A stretch of 64,000 bases of DNA from Armigeres subalbatus (lineage: Eukaryota > Arthropoda > Insecta > Diptera > Culicidae), in NCBI RefSeq assembly GCF_024139115.2, contig NW_026942458.1, forward strand, positions 1 to 64,000, given 5' to 3'. Position numbers and translations under genes: made by a program. Positions 42,847 through 54,348 of this stretch are shown piece by piece. How positions within the stretch are numbered: position 1 is the stretch's first letter; each line of letters starts with the position of its first letter. A model generated the notes under the pieces. The model was given only the letters and a program-made list of their open reading frames with translations, was not told where the DNA came from and ran no database searches.

Positions 42847-45800
42847 TTAAGAGCCAGTTCGCGAGAAGCGCGACCCCCTTTCCAAGGGAGGTTGCAACGA
42901 TGTTCTCCGATTTGGATGAAATTTTCAGGGTTTGTTCATATATGTAAGAGAAGACATTTAGCAAATTTTCAGATTTTTTCATTGAGGGGAAGTGGGGTAA
43001 AACGGCCCTTCAAAAATTATTGTTCAAAAATCGCCAAAACCAAAAAAATGCAATAACTTTGGCAATGAGTGACCGATTTTGTTTAAATTTTGCACGCTTT
43101 TTCTACTCAATTAGTTCTTTATACCAAGTGGTTAATAGGGTTATAAAGTTGTTTACTTTAGGAGAAAAATGACTTTTTCGATCAAAAATGGTCGTTTTTC
43201 CAAAGGGAATATTTTTCACCAACAGATCTAGGATAAAAAACTAAACCCGTAAGACAATTAAGGAACTAAAGAGCTTTTATCTCATATATAATTCAGAAGC
43301 GCCAACTCAAGAATTTCTAAGAAAATCGCAATTTTCTGCAATACTGTTTATTCTTAAGAAAGTTCGCACAAATTTCGACCCTGTTGATGTTTTCCAAACT
43401 TTTTTGTCTAAGTAGAAATTAAAAATCAGAATTTTCTATTAGGGGAGTGTAGGGTAAAATAGTCCTTTAAAAATAAATGTCAAAAATACATCATTTTTTT
43501 ATGTGAGTTCTAGCAGAAAATACATAAGTTTAAAAAAACTTCCTTTCAATTCATCTATATTTTTCGTCTTAATATATACATATATCCTTCGCTGATCTAT
43601 ATTAGATAGCAAACTATTTGCAGAACAATTTTCAACAGAAGTAAAATAGAACCAAAATAAATGCCTTAAAAATTAGCACGTCTTTCGCAAACTGAAACAA
43701 AAATGAACGAATTCAGCGAACGTGCTTGTTGATATTTTTTGAATAAGCTACAATTAATGTGGGTACCGGTAGTGATGTTCCTTTTACATCTATGCGAAAA
43801 AAAAAACAATTATTTTTAACGACAAACGAGCAATTTCGGTAAATTGGGTAAAGTAGCCTTGTAAAAATAAAATGTCAAAAATTCATAAATTTTTATATGT
43901 GAGCTCAAGCAGAATATACATCAAACTTATTGAAACTTATTTCAGTGCCCCGACTTAAGAACAATCAATCAAATTATGAGTTTCTGCACATTGCAATGTT
44001 TGTTTGCAAGCCAGTTTGTGAGAATCGCAACTCCATTTTATCGATGTTTCAGCATCTGGCTGAAACTTACAAGGTTTATTTAAGGTTATATCTACATATA
44101 TATCTACATATATGTAGAAACTATTTGGCAAAATATTGGGATGGGGAGAGAGGGGTAAAATAGATCTCCAAATATAAATAATGTTACGAAACAAGATAAT
44201 CGTAACCACACTTCTTAGATTTGATTATTCCGACCCAACTGGCAACTGATCTTGCGATTTTGCTAGTTTGCTAGTTATTTTATGGTTTTTTATCTGTCAA
44301 CAATTCAATCCTTCACAATCTCTCAATCTCAAAAAATAACGTGAACTAGTCAACTAGTCATGTCATTTCTATAATATTCCGGCGGAGGTATTGTAAACTT
44401 AGCGCCGTCTTAAACTCCCGTTCAAAAATATTGTTCCACCAAAATAAATGCTTTAGCTAGTTTCCATCCATTCGGAAGTGAGAACATTTGTTTTGGTACT
44501 TCAACACGGTAGTCTATTCCTCGGTGAAAAAAGCAATAGATAGATTTCTCAAAAAGTATTGCAAGCTGTTACTACCCAAGAACTACTTCTTAGCAAACCA
44601 CACCTTATGGTTGGTTGGAAATATGTTCACAAAAGGTTAGTAAAGATTTCAAGGGAAAAAGGCTGATATTTAAAGCATCATTTTTACAATCAACTACACA
44701 GTCTTGTTGAGGTAGTCAAGCACTTTCAGGAAATGTAAATTAAGCCGAGAATAAAACAGCTTTGCTTGGTAATCTTTTAATTAATTGATTAAGCGATCTA
44801 CAATTTTTATATTTTATCTATGAGTGTAGAAACGTGTATCCTAAAATTTGAAGTATTTTCATGAGGGGTGTGTTTTCTAATCGTCAGACAATTGATACTC
44901 TATCCCATAGTTTCCCAAAGTGGTGGGTCGCGACACTACCACCCCCACCCCCCGTGTAATTCTTATGGAAGAGGGTCGCGACCCCCCAACTTTGGGAAGC
45001 TGTGCTCTATCCTATTCAATAGTATACACATTACATTGTTACGCTCTCCGTGTAAAAAATCAGCTCGTTGTAGAAAAAAAAGATTTTTCCCGTATTGTGC
45101 AAAATGAATGCAACTTTGTTAAACTTTGGAGTGTTTTTCACACAGTTGTGTAAACATAGAATCGAGGGTATTCCATTACCTATGAGATAAAATTGTCCAA
45201 CCCTTGAAAATATATACACCCGATAAGAACTGTCCATTCAGTCAAACATTTTGTTTAGATTGTATCTCTGTAATATTAGCTAGCAGTTTGAAGGTTAGTA
45301 ATTCAAAATGTATGAATGGTACTGATAACCTGATGCAAGTAGGTACAAAAGAAAAATATAAGTATATAAGTATATAAAAATATAAGTTTGCTATCTAATA
45401 TAGATCAGCGAAGGATATACGTATCTATTGAGTCGAAAAATATAGATGAATTGAAAGGAAAAAGAAACAGTTTTTTTTAAACTTATGTATTTCCTGCTAG
45501 AACTCACATAAAAAAATGATGTATTTTTTTACATTTATTTTTAAAGGACTATTTTACCCTACACTCCCCTAATGGAAAATTCTGATTTTTAATTTCAAAT
45601 TAGACAAACAAGTTTGGACAGTTTTCCTCAGATCGGAAAACATCAACTTAAGTAGGGTCAAAATTTGTGCGAACTTTCTTTTGAATAAACAGTGTTGCAG
45701 AAAATTGCGATTTTCTTAGAAATTCTTGAGTTGGCGCTTCTGAATTATATATGAGATGAAAGCTCTTTAGTTCCTTAATTGCCTTACGGGTTTAGTTTTT

Positions 45801-46178
45801 TATCCTAGATCTGTTGGTGAAAAATATTCCCTTTGGAAAAACGACCATTTTTGATCGAAAAAGTCATTTTTCTCCTAAAGTAAACAACTTTATAACCCTA
45901 TTAACCACTTGGTATAAAGAACTAATTGAGTAGAAAAAGCGTGCAAAATTTAAACAAAATCGGTCACTCATTGCCAAAGTTATTGCATTTTTTTGGTTTT
46001 GGCGATTTTTGAACAATAATTTTTGAAGGGCCGTTTTACCCCACTTCCCCTCAATGAAAAAATCTGAAAACTTGCTAAATGTCTTCTCTTACATATATGA
46101 ACAAACCCTGAAAATTTCATCCAAATCGGAGAATATCGATACAAGAGGGGGTCGCGCTTCTCGCGAACTGGCTCTTAA
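42847..46178. mobile_element. 3.3 kb foldback element with nearly 800 bp arms
   Basis: The left arm 42847-43615 and right arm 45384-46178 are inverted copies with high identity by eye. Both begin AAGAGCCAGTTCGCGAGAAG and end inside at ATCTATATTAGATAGCAAAC. The 1.77 kb middle has further diverged direct copies of arm segments (43841-43945 and 43990-44165) and a hAT-type MITE (44906-45004). Repeated GGGGTAAAA words occur in every copy. No coding frame is convincing. Confidence 0.88.
44906..45004. mobile_element. 99 bp hAT-type MITE
   Basis: Inverted ends CATAGTTTCCCAAAGT and ACTTTGGGAAGCTGTG enclose GGGTCGCGAC words. The element is flanked by perfect 8 bp duplications CTCTATCC (44898-44905 and 45005-45012), the hAT signature. 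Confidence 0.88.
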
Positions 46179-46179
46179 A

Positions 46180-47310
46180 ACGTGTCCTTAGATTATTCAT
46201 ACCATTGCATTCTAAGCATGAAATGCTGAAGAAAACACGAATGAAAAGTGAAACGTTACAAACATTATTTTGCGTTCGGACCTAACGGAATGTTCACGCA
46301 GAATCATACCAAAACAAAACATTAGAAGTAAATAATCGGGCCTTACTTACTGTACTTACTTTTTAACGTAACGTCACTGATTTCTGCAGCTTGGCTGCTC
46401 ATCGGTGTGCATTCCTGGTATCGATCGTCCAAGCGATCGTCGGTGGCACAAAAAACTTTCCTCCGCGGCGCCCTTATCGGACGCCGCACTCCAATCAAAA
46501 GAAGGGTTCGATGACTCACCGGTTTGTTTGGGCTTAGTGACCCAGTCGATGACCTGCCGTTGGGGTCGACGCTCTGGCTTATTGACGCTCGGTGATCGCT
46601 TCTTAATGAAGCGCTGCGCGATGGCGGTTGCTTGCTAGTGGCTAGTGGACTTCGGACTTCGTGGAAGTCCCCTTCTGGATCGCTCCGCTTCTGGCTGGCT
46701 GATGGTTGCCAGGAGTATTCCGTCCAACTCATTGGCTGATCACGGACGAAATGATTGAGTCCGTGAATCCTCAGATCAAGGAAGGTGGGCTCGGACACAA
46801 CCGGAAATACGTCATTTCCCAACTCTCTTCGCGTACGATCGTGACCTTATTGGTACGATAGATAATCTGACACGAACGTTGTGCTGCTTTCTCTCTCCCA
46901 CCTTATCCAGAAAACAAATGGCCTCGACCTTGAAGAGCCTGGCTAATTGATGAAGCCCGCTTGCCTATGTTAAGGGTCCCAGTTTCGTATTGGAAGTATT
47001 GATTTGGTCCCCTAAAATCCCATTTTCAAACCGCATGAAAAAATAGTTTATTTTGGGATACTTGGGTCATACAGCCCTGCCGTCCTTCTTAGTCACACTT
47101 GGTCGACAACTAAGAAGCTTTGCCCAAATCCAAAAATTTCTATTAGTCTCTTTAGGCTATATGTGTGCATGTGAGCGTGTATGTGTGTACAAAAAATAGT
47201 GTGCCGTACGGCCGAACACCTTTACAGTCTCTTTTCTTGCAATCTATCCTATGCGAACTAGGTATTTACAGTAGTTTATGTACAAAAAATATTAACAAAA
47301 TTCCTGACTG
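46180..47310. other. Intergenic with an unassigned GC-rich block
   Basis: 46370-46860 is clearly GC richer than its neighbours and holds a 159-codon minus frame (46343-46822), rich in Ser, Arg and Pro and without a recognised domain. It may be an exon or a transposon fragment; there is no clear splice evidence. The rest is AT rich and unremarkable. Confidence 0.35.
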
Positions 47311-47318
47311 CTACAAAG

Positions 47319-47743
47319 CTGAGACGAGACCTGCAAAGACGCTGCTTCTTTTCTCTTGTTTTGACACTTGTTCTTCTTTTCATCACAGTTGACCATCGAG
47401 TTTCAACTGTTTACTTGACTGTTTCACCTAAGCCCCAGGTGGGCCCTTCTGAGCACAATAAAAGTGTATCCAATTCACGAAATAGTTAATTCATTTTCAT
47501 AAGGATTTTTATACCGGGAACAAAACACAGGTTTATTACTGATTATTAACAAGCTAAACGGAAGGTTTGGAATACTCGTTAAAGTAAAAAAGTCTTGGTA
47601 AAACAAAAATGATGTGGAATATTTTATTTGGGATACCAATACTTTCACTCAAAAAGCTGCTGGTTGCACCTGACAGTTCGTGACAGCAGTTGACTGGCAG
47701 CAGCTGAAGTTACATTTTTTCCTCTTTGCAGGTCTCGTCTCAG
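47319..47743. mobile_element. 425 bp hAT-type MITE inside LINE sequence
   Basis: Perfect inverted ends start CTGAGACGAGACCTGCAAAG and close with CTTTGCAGGTCTCGTCTCAG. They are flanked by 8 bp duplications CTACAAAG (47311-47318 and 47744-47751). CTACAAAG is also the natural sequence of the RTE LINE that continues to the right. Confidence 0.9.
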
Positions 47744-48122
47744 CTACAAAGTACTGCGTACCATCTATGGTGGGGTGTAGATGGCGCACGATACGTGGAG
47801 GAGGCGAATGAACCACGAGTTGCATTAGCTCCTGGGAGAACCATCCATCGTTCACACCGCGAAAATCGGACGACTGCGGTGGGCCGGGCACGTAGCCAGA
47901 ATGTCGGACAGTAAACCGGTAAAAATGGTTCTCGACAACGATCCGACGGGCACAAGTAGGCGAGGTGCGCAGCGGGCAAGGTGGATCGATCAGAAGGAAG
48001 ATGACTTGCGGACCCTCCGTAGAGTGCGTGGTTAGCGACGTGTATCCATGGACCGAGCCGAATGAAGAAGACTCTTATATACCGCACAGGCCACTTCGGC
48101 CTTTGTCTGAATCAATAATAAT
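47744..48122 (+). pseudogene. RTE-type LINE 3' end
   Basis: Last part of RTE ORF2. YKVLRTIYGGV follows the MITE; after frame changes come LRWAGHVARMSDSKPVKMV, then GTSRRGAQRARWIDQKEDDL. The 3' UTR continues with CCGCACAGGCCACTTCGGCC and ends in an AATAATAAT tail at about 48120, as in other RTE copies. The element is 5' truncated here and carries stops. Confidence 0.8.
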
Positions 48123-48126
48123 AATT

Positions 48127-48240
48127 GTCTCAGGGTAAACATTTGATCCGTCGTTGATTGGCCCTGACGAAAACCTGCCTGGTAGTCGCCGACGACGCAC
48201 TCTTCAAGCGGTCTCAATCTGTTGAACAGACTACGGGAAA
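48127..48240 (-). pseudogene. RTE-type LINE RT fragment
   Basis: Minus-strand fragment matching 82-190 of this window, with YQAGFRQGQSTTDQMFTL. It is about 110 bp long and truncated on both sides. Confidence 0.75.
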
Positions 48241-48578
48241 AAGGGTCTCAAGACTGTCGAACAGATCATTGTTCTAAATACAAAGTGTGAGCTATGAGAA
48301 CGAGATTTAAAAAATGTAACGGAATGTCATAACATTAATGTCATTTGACACTAATTGCGCTAATTCGGTTCTCACGCCGCCAATATCATATTTAGAGGAA
48401 TTTTCTGTTAGAAGAAGTTTACGGGTCCTTTAAGGGGTACATGTTTACGTAGAAAACATCATTGTAAATTACTTGTGAAAAAAGTTATTAGCAAATTAGT
48501 TCCATGACATCGAAATGACATTTTCCGTCACTGCTTATTTTATTTTTTATTTTAATTTAATTTTATTTTATTTGATTT
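48241..48578. other. Intergenic, AT rich
   Basis: No gene; ends in a TTTTATTTTATTT low-complexity run before the LTR. Confidence 0.4.
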
Positions 48579-48781
48579 TGTGGTGACTAGTGACTCACTT
48601 GACAGGACGCGCATGCTTATCATATGGCTCGATGCTATGTTAGTGGATATAGGGAACCTATACATATGACACACGACTTACCACCAGTGACCAGCGGTGC
48701 GAATGCGATTGTTACACAAATCAGTAGATCACGCTTTTAGTCTTATGTACACTCTCGTGCTGATAACACGCGGCTACCACA
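48579..48781 (+). repeat. 5' LTR of the non-coding element
   Basis: 203 bp, TG...CA termini; primer site begins at 48782. Confidence 0.85.
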
Positions 48782-50326
48782 AGTGGCGACGAGGAAAAAA
48801 AATATATTGAAAGTTGATCAGTGACCATGCCAGTGCGTGGAACAAAAACGAAATTAAAAGAAGAATGTAGTGTTTGAAAGAAAACAGAAAATTTGACCAT
48901 GCGGATACAGGTGCTAATTCATTGAAAATGGCTTGTTTGCTTTCTTTGAATCACTTAGTGATCTTGATAGTGTTTTACGCGCGTAACATTCTGTACATGT
49001 CCCGACAAGTTTAGTGAGCTCACGGCGTCGAGTGATTTATATTTCATTCGTTCTCATGTTTTGTTCTTTCAACTTAATTTTATAGTGCGTTGTGTTATGT
49101 GAGTATTTAGAGTGTGATCAAATTGATTCAATTTCGGGTGGTATTGGCGTATGAAAGGTATGTGCTATTTTTAACAACATTTAATGCTGATGCATTGATG
49201 AAAAGTGGAGTATATTATAATAAAGGGAATTTATGAATATAGTTTCACCCCTCGGTATAGACTGACGATTATTGTGCAGTACTATGCATTTTTTATCAAT
49301 TGGCTAGACGCATATTAATAATAATATAATCATAGTTGAATCAAATGTCTGCTATAAACATTCTTAGTATTTGGATTTATTTTTGAATTTCTGAATCAAC
49401 AACTTGCCTAATAAATTACCCTAAAGCATTGGTGATTGTCCGTGGTTAAAAGAGGAGAAGAGTGTTTAAGAATGCATAATTTATTGCATCGTGGATCCAT
49501 TCATTTGGACAAAGTTCCTATAGAGATACCTATATGTTTCAGTCGCATTTCTTACTTGCTCCAAAGAACTTTAAACATTATGAGGCAATGAGGCCTCACT
49601 GGGTCCTCATGGGGTCAACTTATGCGTCAGCCCTCGACACACCTTCATATGTCACGACAATTTTTTGATTCAGTGTTATCTGTGTAAATAGAAACTAAAT
49701 TAATAAAATGACGCACTACGAAATGTTTTGGTTTTTAGCATCTAAATTGGTATTGTTACCAAAAGTACTCGTAAAAAAAATCACACTGGTTCGGTAGGAA
49801 GATATGTAACGACTCTGCAAGGAATAGGAAAATTTATTTCAATGCGTATACAATTTGAATGACATAAATTAACTTTGTCAAAGTTTTAGATTTGAATAGT
49901 TGAAAACTAGCCTTTGCAAAACAAAACAATCTATAAACCTCAATATTTGTGGCTTCAAAACTAATGGACAGAATAAAAAAAACCTATTCTGTTTAAACAC
50001 CAATACGTGAGGCTTCTAAATAGGACCATGTCTCAAGATGGGCTAAGTTTATACTTTGCCCCGGTTTAAAGCATTTCAGGGATGAGATATGCTCAGTTTT
50101 TTTCTATTGTTTCGCAATAAATCATGAAACAGACATGCCTTGATACTGACTTGAATTAACATGACTTCCATCCTTGTAGATTTCCAAATGTGATGATGAA
50201 TTCTCTTTCCAGCTAATTTAACTCAAATAAAAGAGGATGGTTGTGTTGTTGTAGAGACCTTTTATGTTATCTTATTAGTTGTCGAATCAGAACTGTTGGT
50301 GCCTCTATTCTAATAAAAAGACCGTT

Positions 50327-50655
50327 GTGATTAAATTCACTGAGAGTGCGAAAAGGCACTGTGATTAAATTCACTGAGAGCACATCGAATGTGCTGTGAT
50401 TAAATTCACTGAGAGTGCGAAAAGCGCTGTGATTAAATTCACTGAGAGCACATCGAATGTGCTGTGATTAAATTCACTGAGAGTGCGAAAAGGCACTGTG
50501 ATTAAATTCACTGAGAGCACATCGAATGTGCTGTGATTAAATTCACTGAGAGTACATCGAATGTGCTGTGATTGAATTCACTGAGAGTGCGCAAAAGCGC
50601 TGTGATTAAATTTACTGAGAGCGCATCGAATGTGCTGTTACTAGATTCACTGAGT
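50327..50655 (+). repeat. Alternating hairpin tandem array, ten units
   Basis: Units of 33-35 bp start at about 50327, 50361, 50396, 50429, 50464, 50498, 50533, 50568, 50602 and 50637. Each opens GTGATTAAATTCACTGAGAG. They are followed alternately by GTGCGAAAAGGCAC and GCACATCGAATGTGC, both short hairpins, giving a higher-order period of about 69 bp. One pair (50533 and 50568) breaks the alternation. Confidence 0.93.
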
Positions 50656-51974
50656 GTGTGAAAAAATACACCGCTTAAGAATTGATAAGAAAGGAAGTCA
50701 ATGATCTTGAAAGGAGTGCGGAGAGCTGTGATTAATCAGGCCTAAAACAAAATCGAGACGACACAAATCGAAAAGGTCCAAAGCAGTTTCGTTTCGATTT
50801 ACCATCAATACATTGAGATTACCTTACTTCGAAGAACGATTTCAACTAATTAGAGCCGAAATTCTTCGATAGCGACGGGTGTATTTGCAGAGGACTGTTG
50901 AACAATCATCTGGACTGTCCAGAGTTTTCGTGTTCCAGCCCTTTGAGCCCGGCAACGTCAACTCTTTCAGTCTGTCCGACACTTTACCACTTTACTAACG
51001 AAGCTAAGTGGTTTTACATGAAAAGTGTTCATTGACCATTGTTTAGGTACATTTCTATAAGGATGGATTTGACAGAAATAACCTACAATGGTATATAGTG
51101 TGGTGAGTTGTCATCTGGAAAGGGGCGTTCGAAATAACTCTGGTCTTCACTGGTTCCAATCTCCCGATTCCACGGGTACATCGATGACAACGACCGCCAG
51201 TTAAATCTTACGTACTTAGCTGATAGTGTAGTCAGAGTGCTGTTTTCCTGCAGACATCAGCTAGAGTGAGATGATGCGACCAGTAGAACCTATATGGGAT
51301 GTGGCGAGATGTGACAGTGAGCTTTGCTGAACTACTGTAAACAGCTGCATGAATCCGTAAGCAGAAATCTGGTATGACGGCCCCGCGGGATTGGAGGTAT
51401 GGCTTATACAGCGTCTGTCTTGGTGCTAAATACAAAATGCTCTATCCCGGAAGCTATAACTAACATGGGAACCCCATCGCGATGGATGGGGACCAAAAAA
51501 ACCTACTGATGCCAAAACCCTACAAATCGTTCGAGAAACCAACAGAGGCTGATCGTGAATGATCGTAAACTGATTCAACAGCACGAAAGTACTATATACG
51601 TTTTTTTGATACGATAGCTTGTTTTCTATAGATTGATTGGTTCAATTAGTGCGAAAAGAGACCATCGTGAATAGATTCCCTCTAAGGCAGGATCGCCCGC
51701 CAAATAGCTGTAATTACATGATAAGAAACTGTGATTGCTAGGAGATTGTATATACATGAAAGGACGATGAGTATTATGAGTATACAAATAGAAAGAGGTG
51801 AAACAGTGTCTTGAACAATTTTCTGTACAAAGCTAAAAAAAGGCCAGATTAGCATTGAACAATTCGCACAAATTCGTAGGTGGTATAAGCCCAGACTAAT
51901 GTATGGGAATAGCATCACTTCCATCCGTTATGACTGATATTGATTTGAGACTAATCACTATCTTTTAGTTGGAA

Positions 51975-52246
51975 GCAAGGCACTCTTCAATAGTCAAGAT
52001 CCGTCTTGACCACGTCCTTGCGATCGCTGAGGAAGTACGGATAGTTAGTAGAACTATACGGCCTCTCATAGGTGCCGCGGAAGGTTTTGGAATTGTTAAT
52101 GTGAAAGGTATTAGTATTTTGGTGAAACACAAAAAGAACTAAGATAGAAATAAAAAGTAGGAAAGGGACAGGCCTGGGATCGAACACACGACCTCCTGCT
52201 TATGAGGCAGAAGCGGTAGCTAGCGGTAGACCACCGAGCTCGTCTC
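51975..52246 (-). mobile_element. tRNA-derived SINE inside the LTR element
   Basis: On the minus strand GGTGGTCTACCGCTAG (box A) and GTGTGTTCGATCCCAGG (box B) flank a CTGC-CTCATAA-GCAG anticodon-like stem. The acceptor ends do not pair, and an unrelated tail of about 180 bp follows, so it is a SINE and not a tRNA gene. Confidence 0.6.
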
Positions 52247-53355
52247 ATACAAAGCTGTAAAAAAAATGACTTATGGTCATAGTTTTTTCTGTTTATTTAC
52301 TGAGAGGAATATGAAAAATGTAACAATCACCAAGAGCAAAGATGCAAGGTACGCTGGGAAGCTACCATTTGCTTCGTATTGCACGAGGAAAAATTATGCA
52401 AACCAAACCAAACAATTAAATCGTAGCAAAAAGAACCTTAATTCATTTTTGTTTGTGAAGAGAGAAGATTGGTACTGTCATATAGAGTTGTGGATCATAG
52501 GGTCTTAATTTATGGGTCATATTCATTTAGATTTATACTATGTCGAGAAATTTTACTTCAATAAAAAAGGGGTTAGTCTAGACATTTACATATAATCCTT
52601 GTATTCAGATAAACAACATTGTTCATACATATTGTGTACTATTATATACTATAGTAGAAGAGTAGAAGTTTTCAAAAGGAAAAAACAATTTGAAGATCAG
52701 TTTTTTAAAATTTTCCTATCAATTCTTCGCATTTAATTTTACTAAAATATTTTTATTGGGGAGATTGAATGGTAAACAACGGTGAAACTTTATCGATCTA
52801 TTACATAAATAATGACAAATGAAATGAATTTGTCCATGAAAGCTAGTTTATTTATCATTACTTTATTTCATTTAAAAAGAGGACTAAACAAAATAAAAGA
52901 AGTGTGAATGGTTTGTGACATGTATAGTAACCGATCAGGCTTGTACTTTTTTGGTTTATCAAACTTTTCTGTAAAAATATAGGTATCAACCAGAATAGTT
53001 TTAGTTAAATCAACATAATCTGCCGTGTCTATTCACCTTGATAATTGTGCAATAATTCTCTCTCTCAAGTTAATAAGGAGTTTATAAATGAAGTGTCTGA
53101 ATAAGAATGGAATCCTGTAATCAATTAGGAAAATAGATAGGGTAGGATAGATAAAGAATAGAGGTATAAAATAACCCGAGATAAGCCAGCTACGGGCTAT
53201 TAGCCCGTAAATGAAGAATAGCGAAAATGAGGTAAAGAGTAGAAATCTTACAATACAATGAGCTATAGTGTTCTTAGTTGTGATATTACGCTTGGAAATA
53301 TTCAACGTGCATACCACTTGAATGTTACACCAATGTTATTTTATAGAAAGGGGGA

Positions 53356-53558
53356 TGTGGTGACTAGTGACTCACTTGACAGGACGCGCATGCTTATCAT
53401 ATGGCTCGATGCTATGTTAGTGGATATAGGGAACCTATACATATGACACACGACTTACCATCAGTGACCAGCGGTGCGAATGCGATTGTTACACAAATCA
53501 GTAGATCAAGCTTTTAGTCTTATGTACACTCTCGTGCTGATAACACGCGGCTACCACA
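53356..53558 (+). repeat. 3' LTR of the non-coding element
   Basis: 203 bp, matching the 5' LTR except at two bases. The frame 53258-53446 overlaps it and is not a gene. Confidence 0.85.
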
Positions 53559-53765
53559 GAATTCATCTGACAAAAAATGTCTTAATGAAATAGGGATGGG
53601 GAAAAGCCTATTTGAGATAGCGATGTGCTGTACTGAAAGAGGCATAAAAACCCAATATCTTTTAACAAACATTACGAAAGCTGGTTCGACATATACATAA
53701 CAGATTAAAACTACAAATACAATATAAAAATAAGAATGGTCTTAGTGTTAAAATAAATGCATCTT

Positions 53766-54006
53766 TAGATTCATCGTCCAGTACTGATTCCGTTGCGTAA
53801 CATACGCACCAGCCGTAGTCGGAAGGCGTTGGGCGTGGAGTTGAAGTCGAAGGCACTGTAGTACTCATTGAAGCGTAATGACATGTACCGAACAGGATCG
53901 TGCAGTCCATAATTTGCAACACGTGGTGGAAGGTAAAGGATGTTTCTGGTTCGTAGTGGTCGTTTTGGTGCATACATTTGAAGAGCAGCAAGCATTTCTG
54001 TCGCTG
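53766..54006 (-). CDS. Possible last exon of an unrecognised gene
   Basis: On the minus strand a TTTTGTTCGCGCAG acceptor precedes an open frame of about 77 codons that ends in a stop near 53769. It has even, protein-like composition: MYAPKRPLRTRNILYLPP, VANYGLHDPVRYMSLRFNEY, AFRLRLVRMLRNG. An AT-rich stretch resembling a 3' UTR follows. I do not recognise the protein and see no upstream exon within the next kilobase, where BEL-2 begins. It could be a terminal exon of a gene whose other exons lie beyond BEL-2, or a chance frame. Confidence 0.4.
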
Positions 54007-54348
54007 CGCGAACAAAATTAGTTCATCATAAAATCAATCACGCCGTTGCACCCAGCATTGCAACGCGTTGGTCTAAGCCATACCGATGTTGATGTCATAT
54101 TAAGAAACTGTAAGTGATAAGCAGAGCGGAAAAAGGCATAACTAATTTACATAAGGACAGCTAGGAACGAGTATCGCACACAGATTAGGCGATAAACACG
54201 CCCACGCGTAGGCGCATGTGGCAATAAACATTTTTCCTTTCTCTTTCGTCCTGCCAGAATGCAGTCCTTTGGCAGGAACGATACAAATGTTTTTCAATCC
54301 TAAGAAGCTAATGTTATGCAATCATAGAAGATAAGCCGCGCCTTAAAT
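54007..54348. other. Intergenic or intron, nothing recognised
   Basis: Contains TGCCAGAATGCAGTCCTTTGGCA, a small hairpin, and no gene pattern. Confidence 0.35.

Larger units (their letters stand above)
48579..53558 (+). mobile_element. Non-coding LTR element (LARD-like)
   Basis: Two 203 bp LTRs (48579-48781 and 53356-53558; two differences seen) begin TGTGGTGACTAG and end GGCTACCACA. The first is followed at once by AGTGGCGACGAGG, a Ty3/gypsy-like primer site. The second is preceded by the purine tract AGAAAGGGGGA. The 4.57 kb interior shows no gag, protease, RT or integrase motif in any frame, so it is a large non-autonomous retrotransposon derivative. Possible target duplication GATTT/GAATT is imperfect. 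Its interior has a hairpin array and a SINE. Confidence 0.85.

Noticed and set aside
47744..48240. Twin-priming inversion of one LINE insertion
   Set aside because: The inverted RT fragment lies after the 3' tail, whereas twin priming places it before the 3' segment; more likely two separate fragments.
50327..50655. CRISPR-like array with repeats and spacers
   Set aside because: The spacers are two alternating near-identical hairpins and not unique sequences.
52160..52246. tRNA-Met-like sequence with a CAT anticodon-like loop
   Set aside because: Acceptor stem does not pair, the D region is too long and an unrelated tail follows; called a SINE instead.
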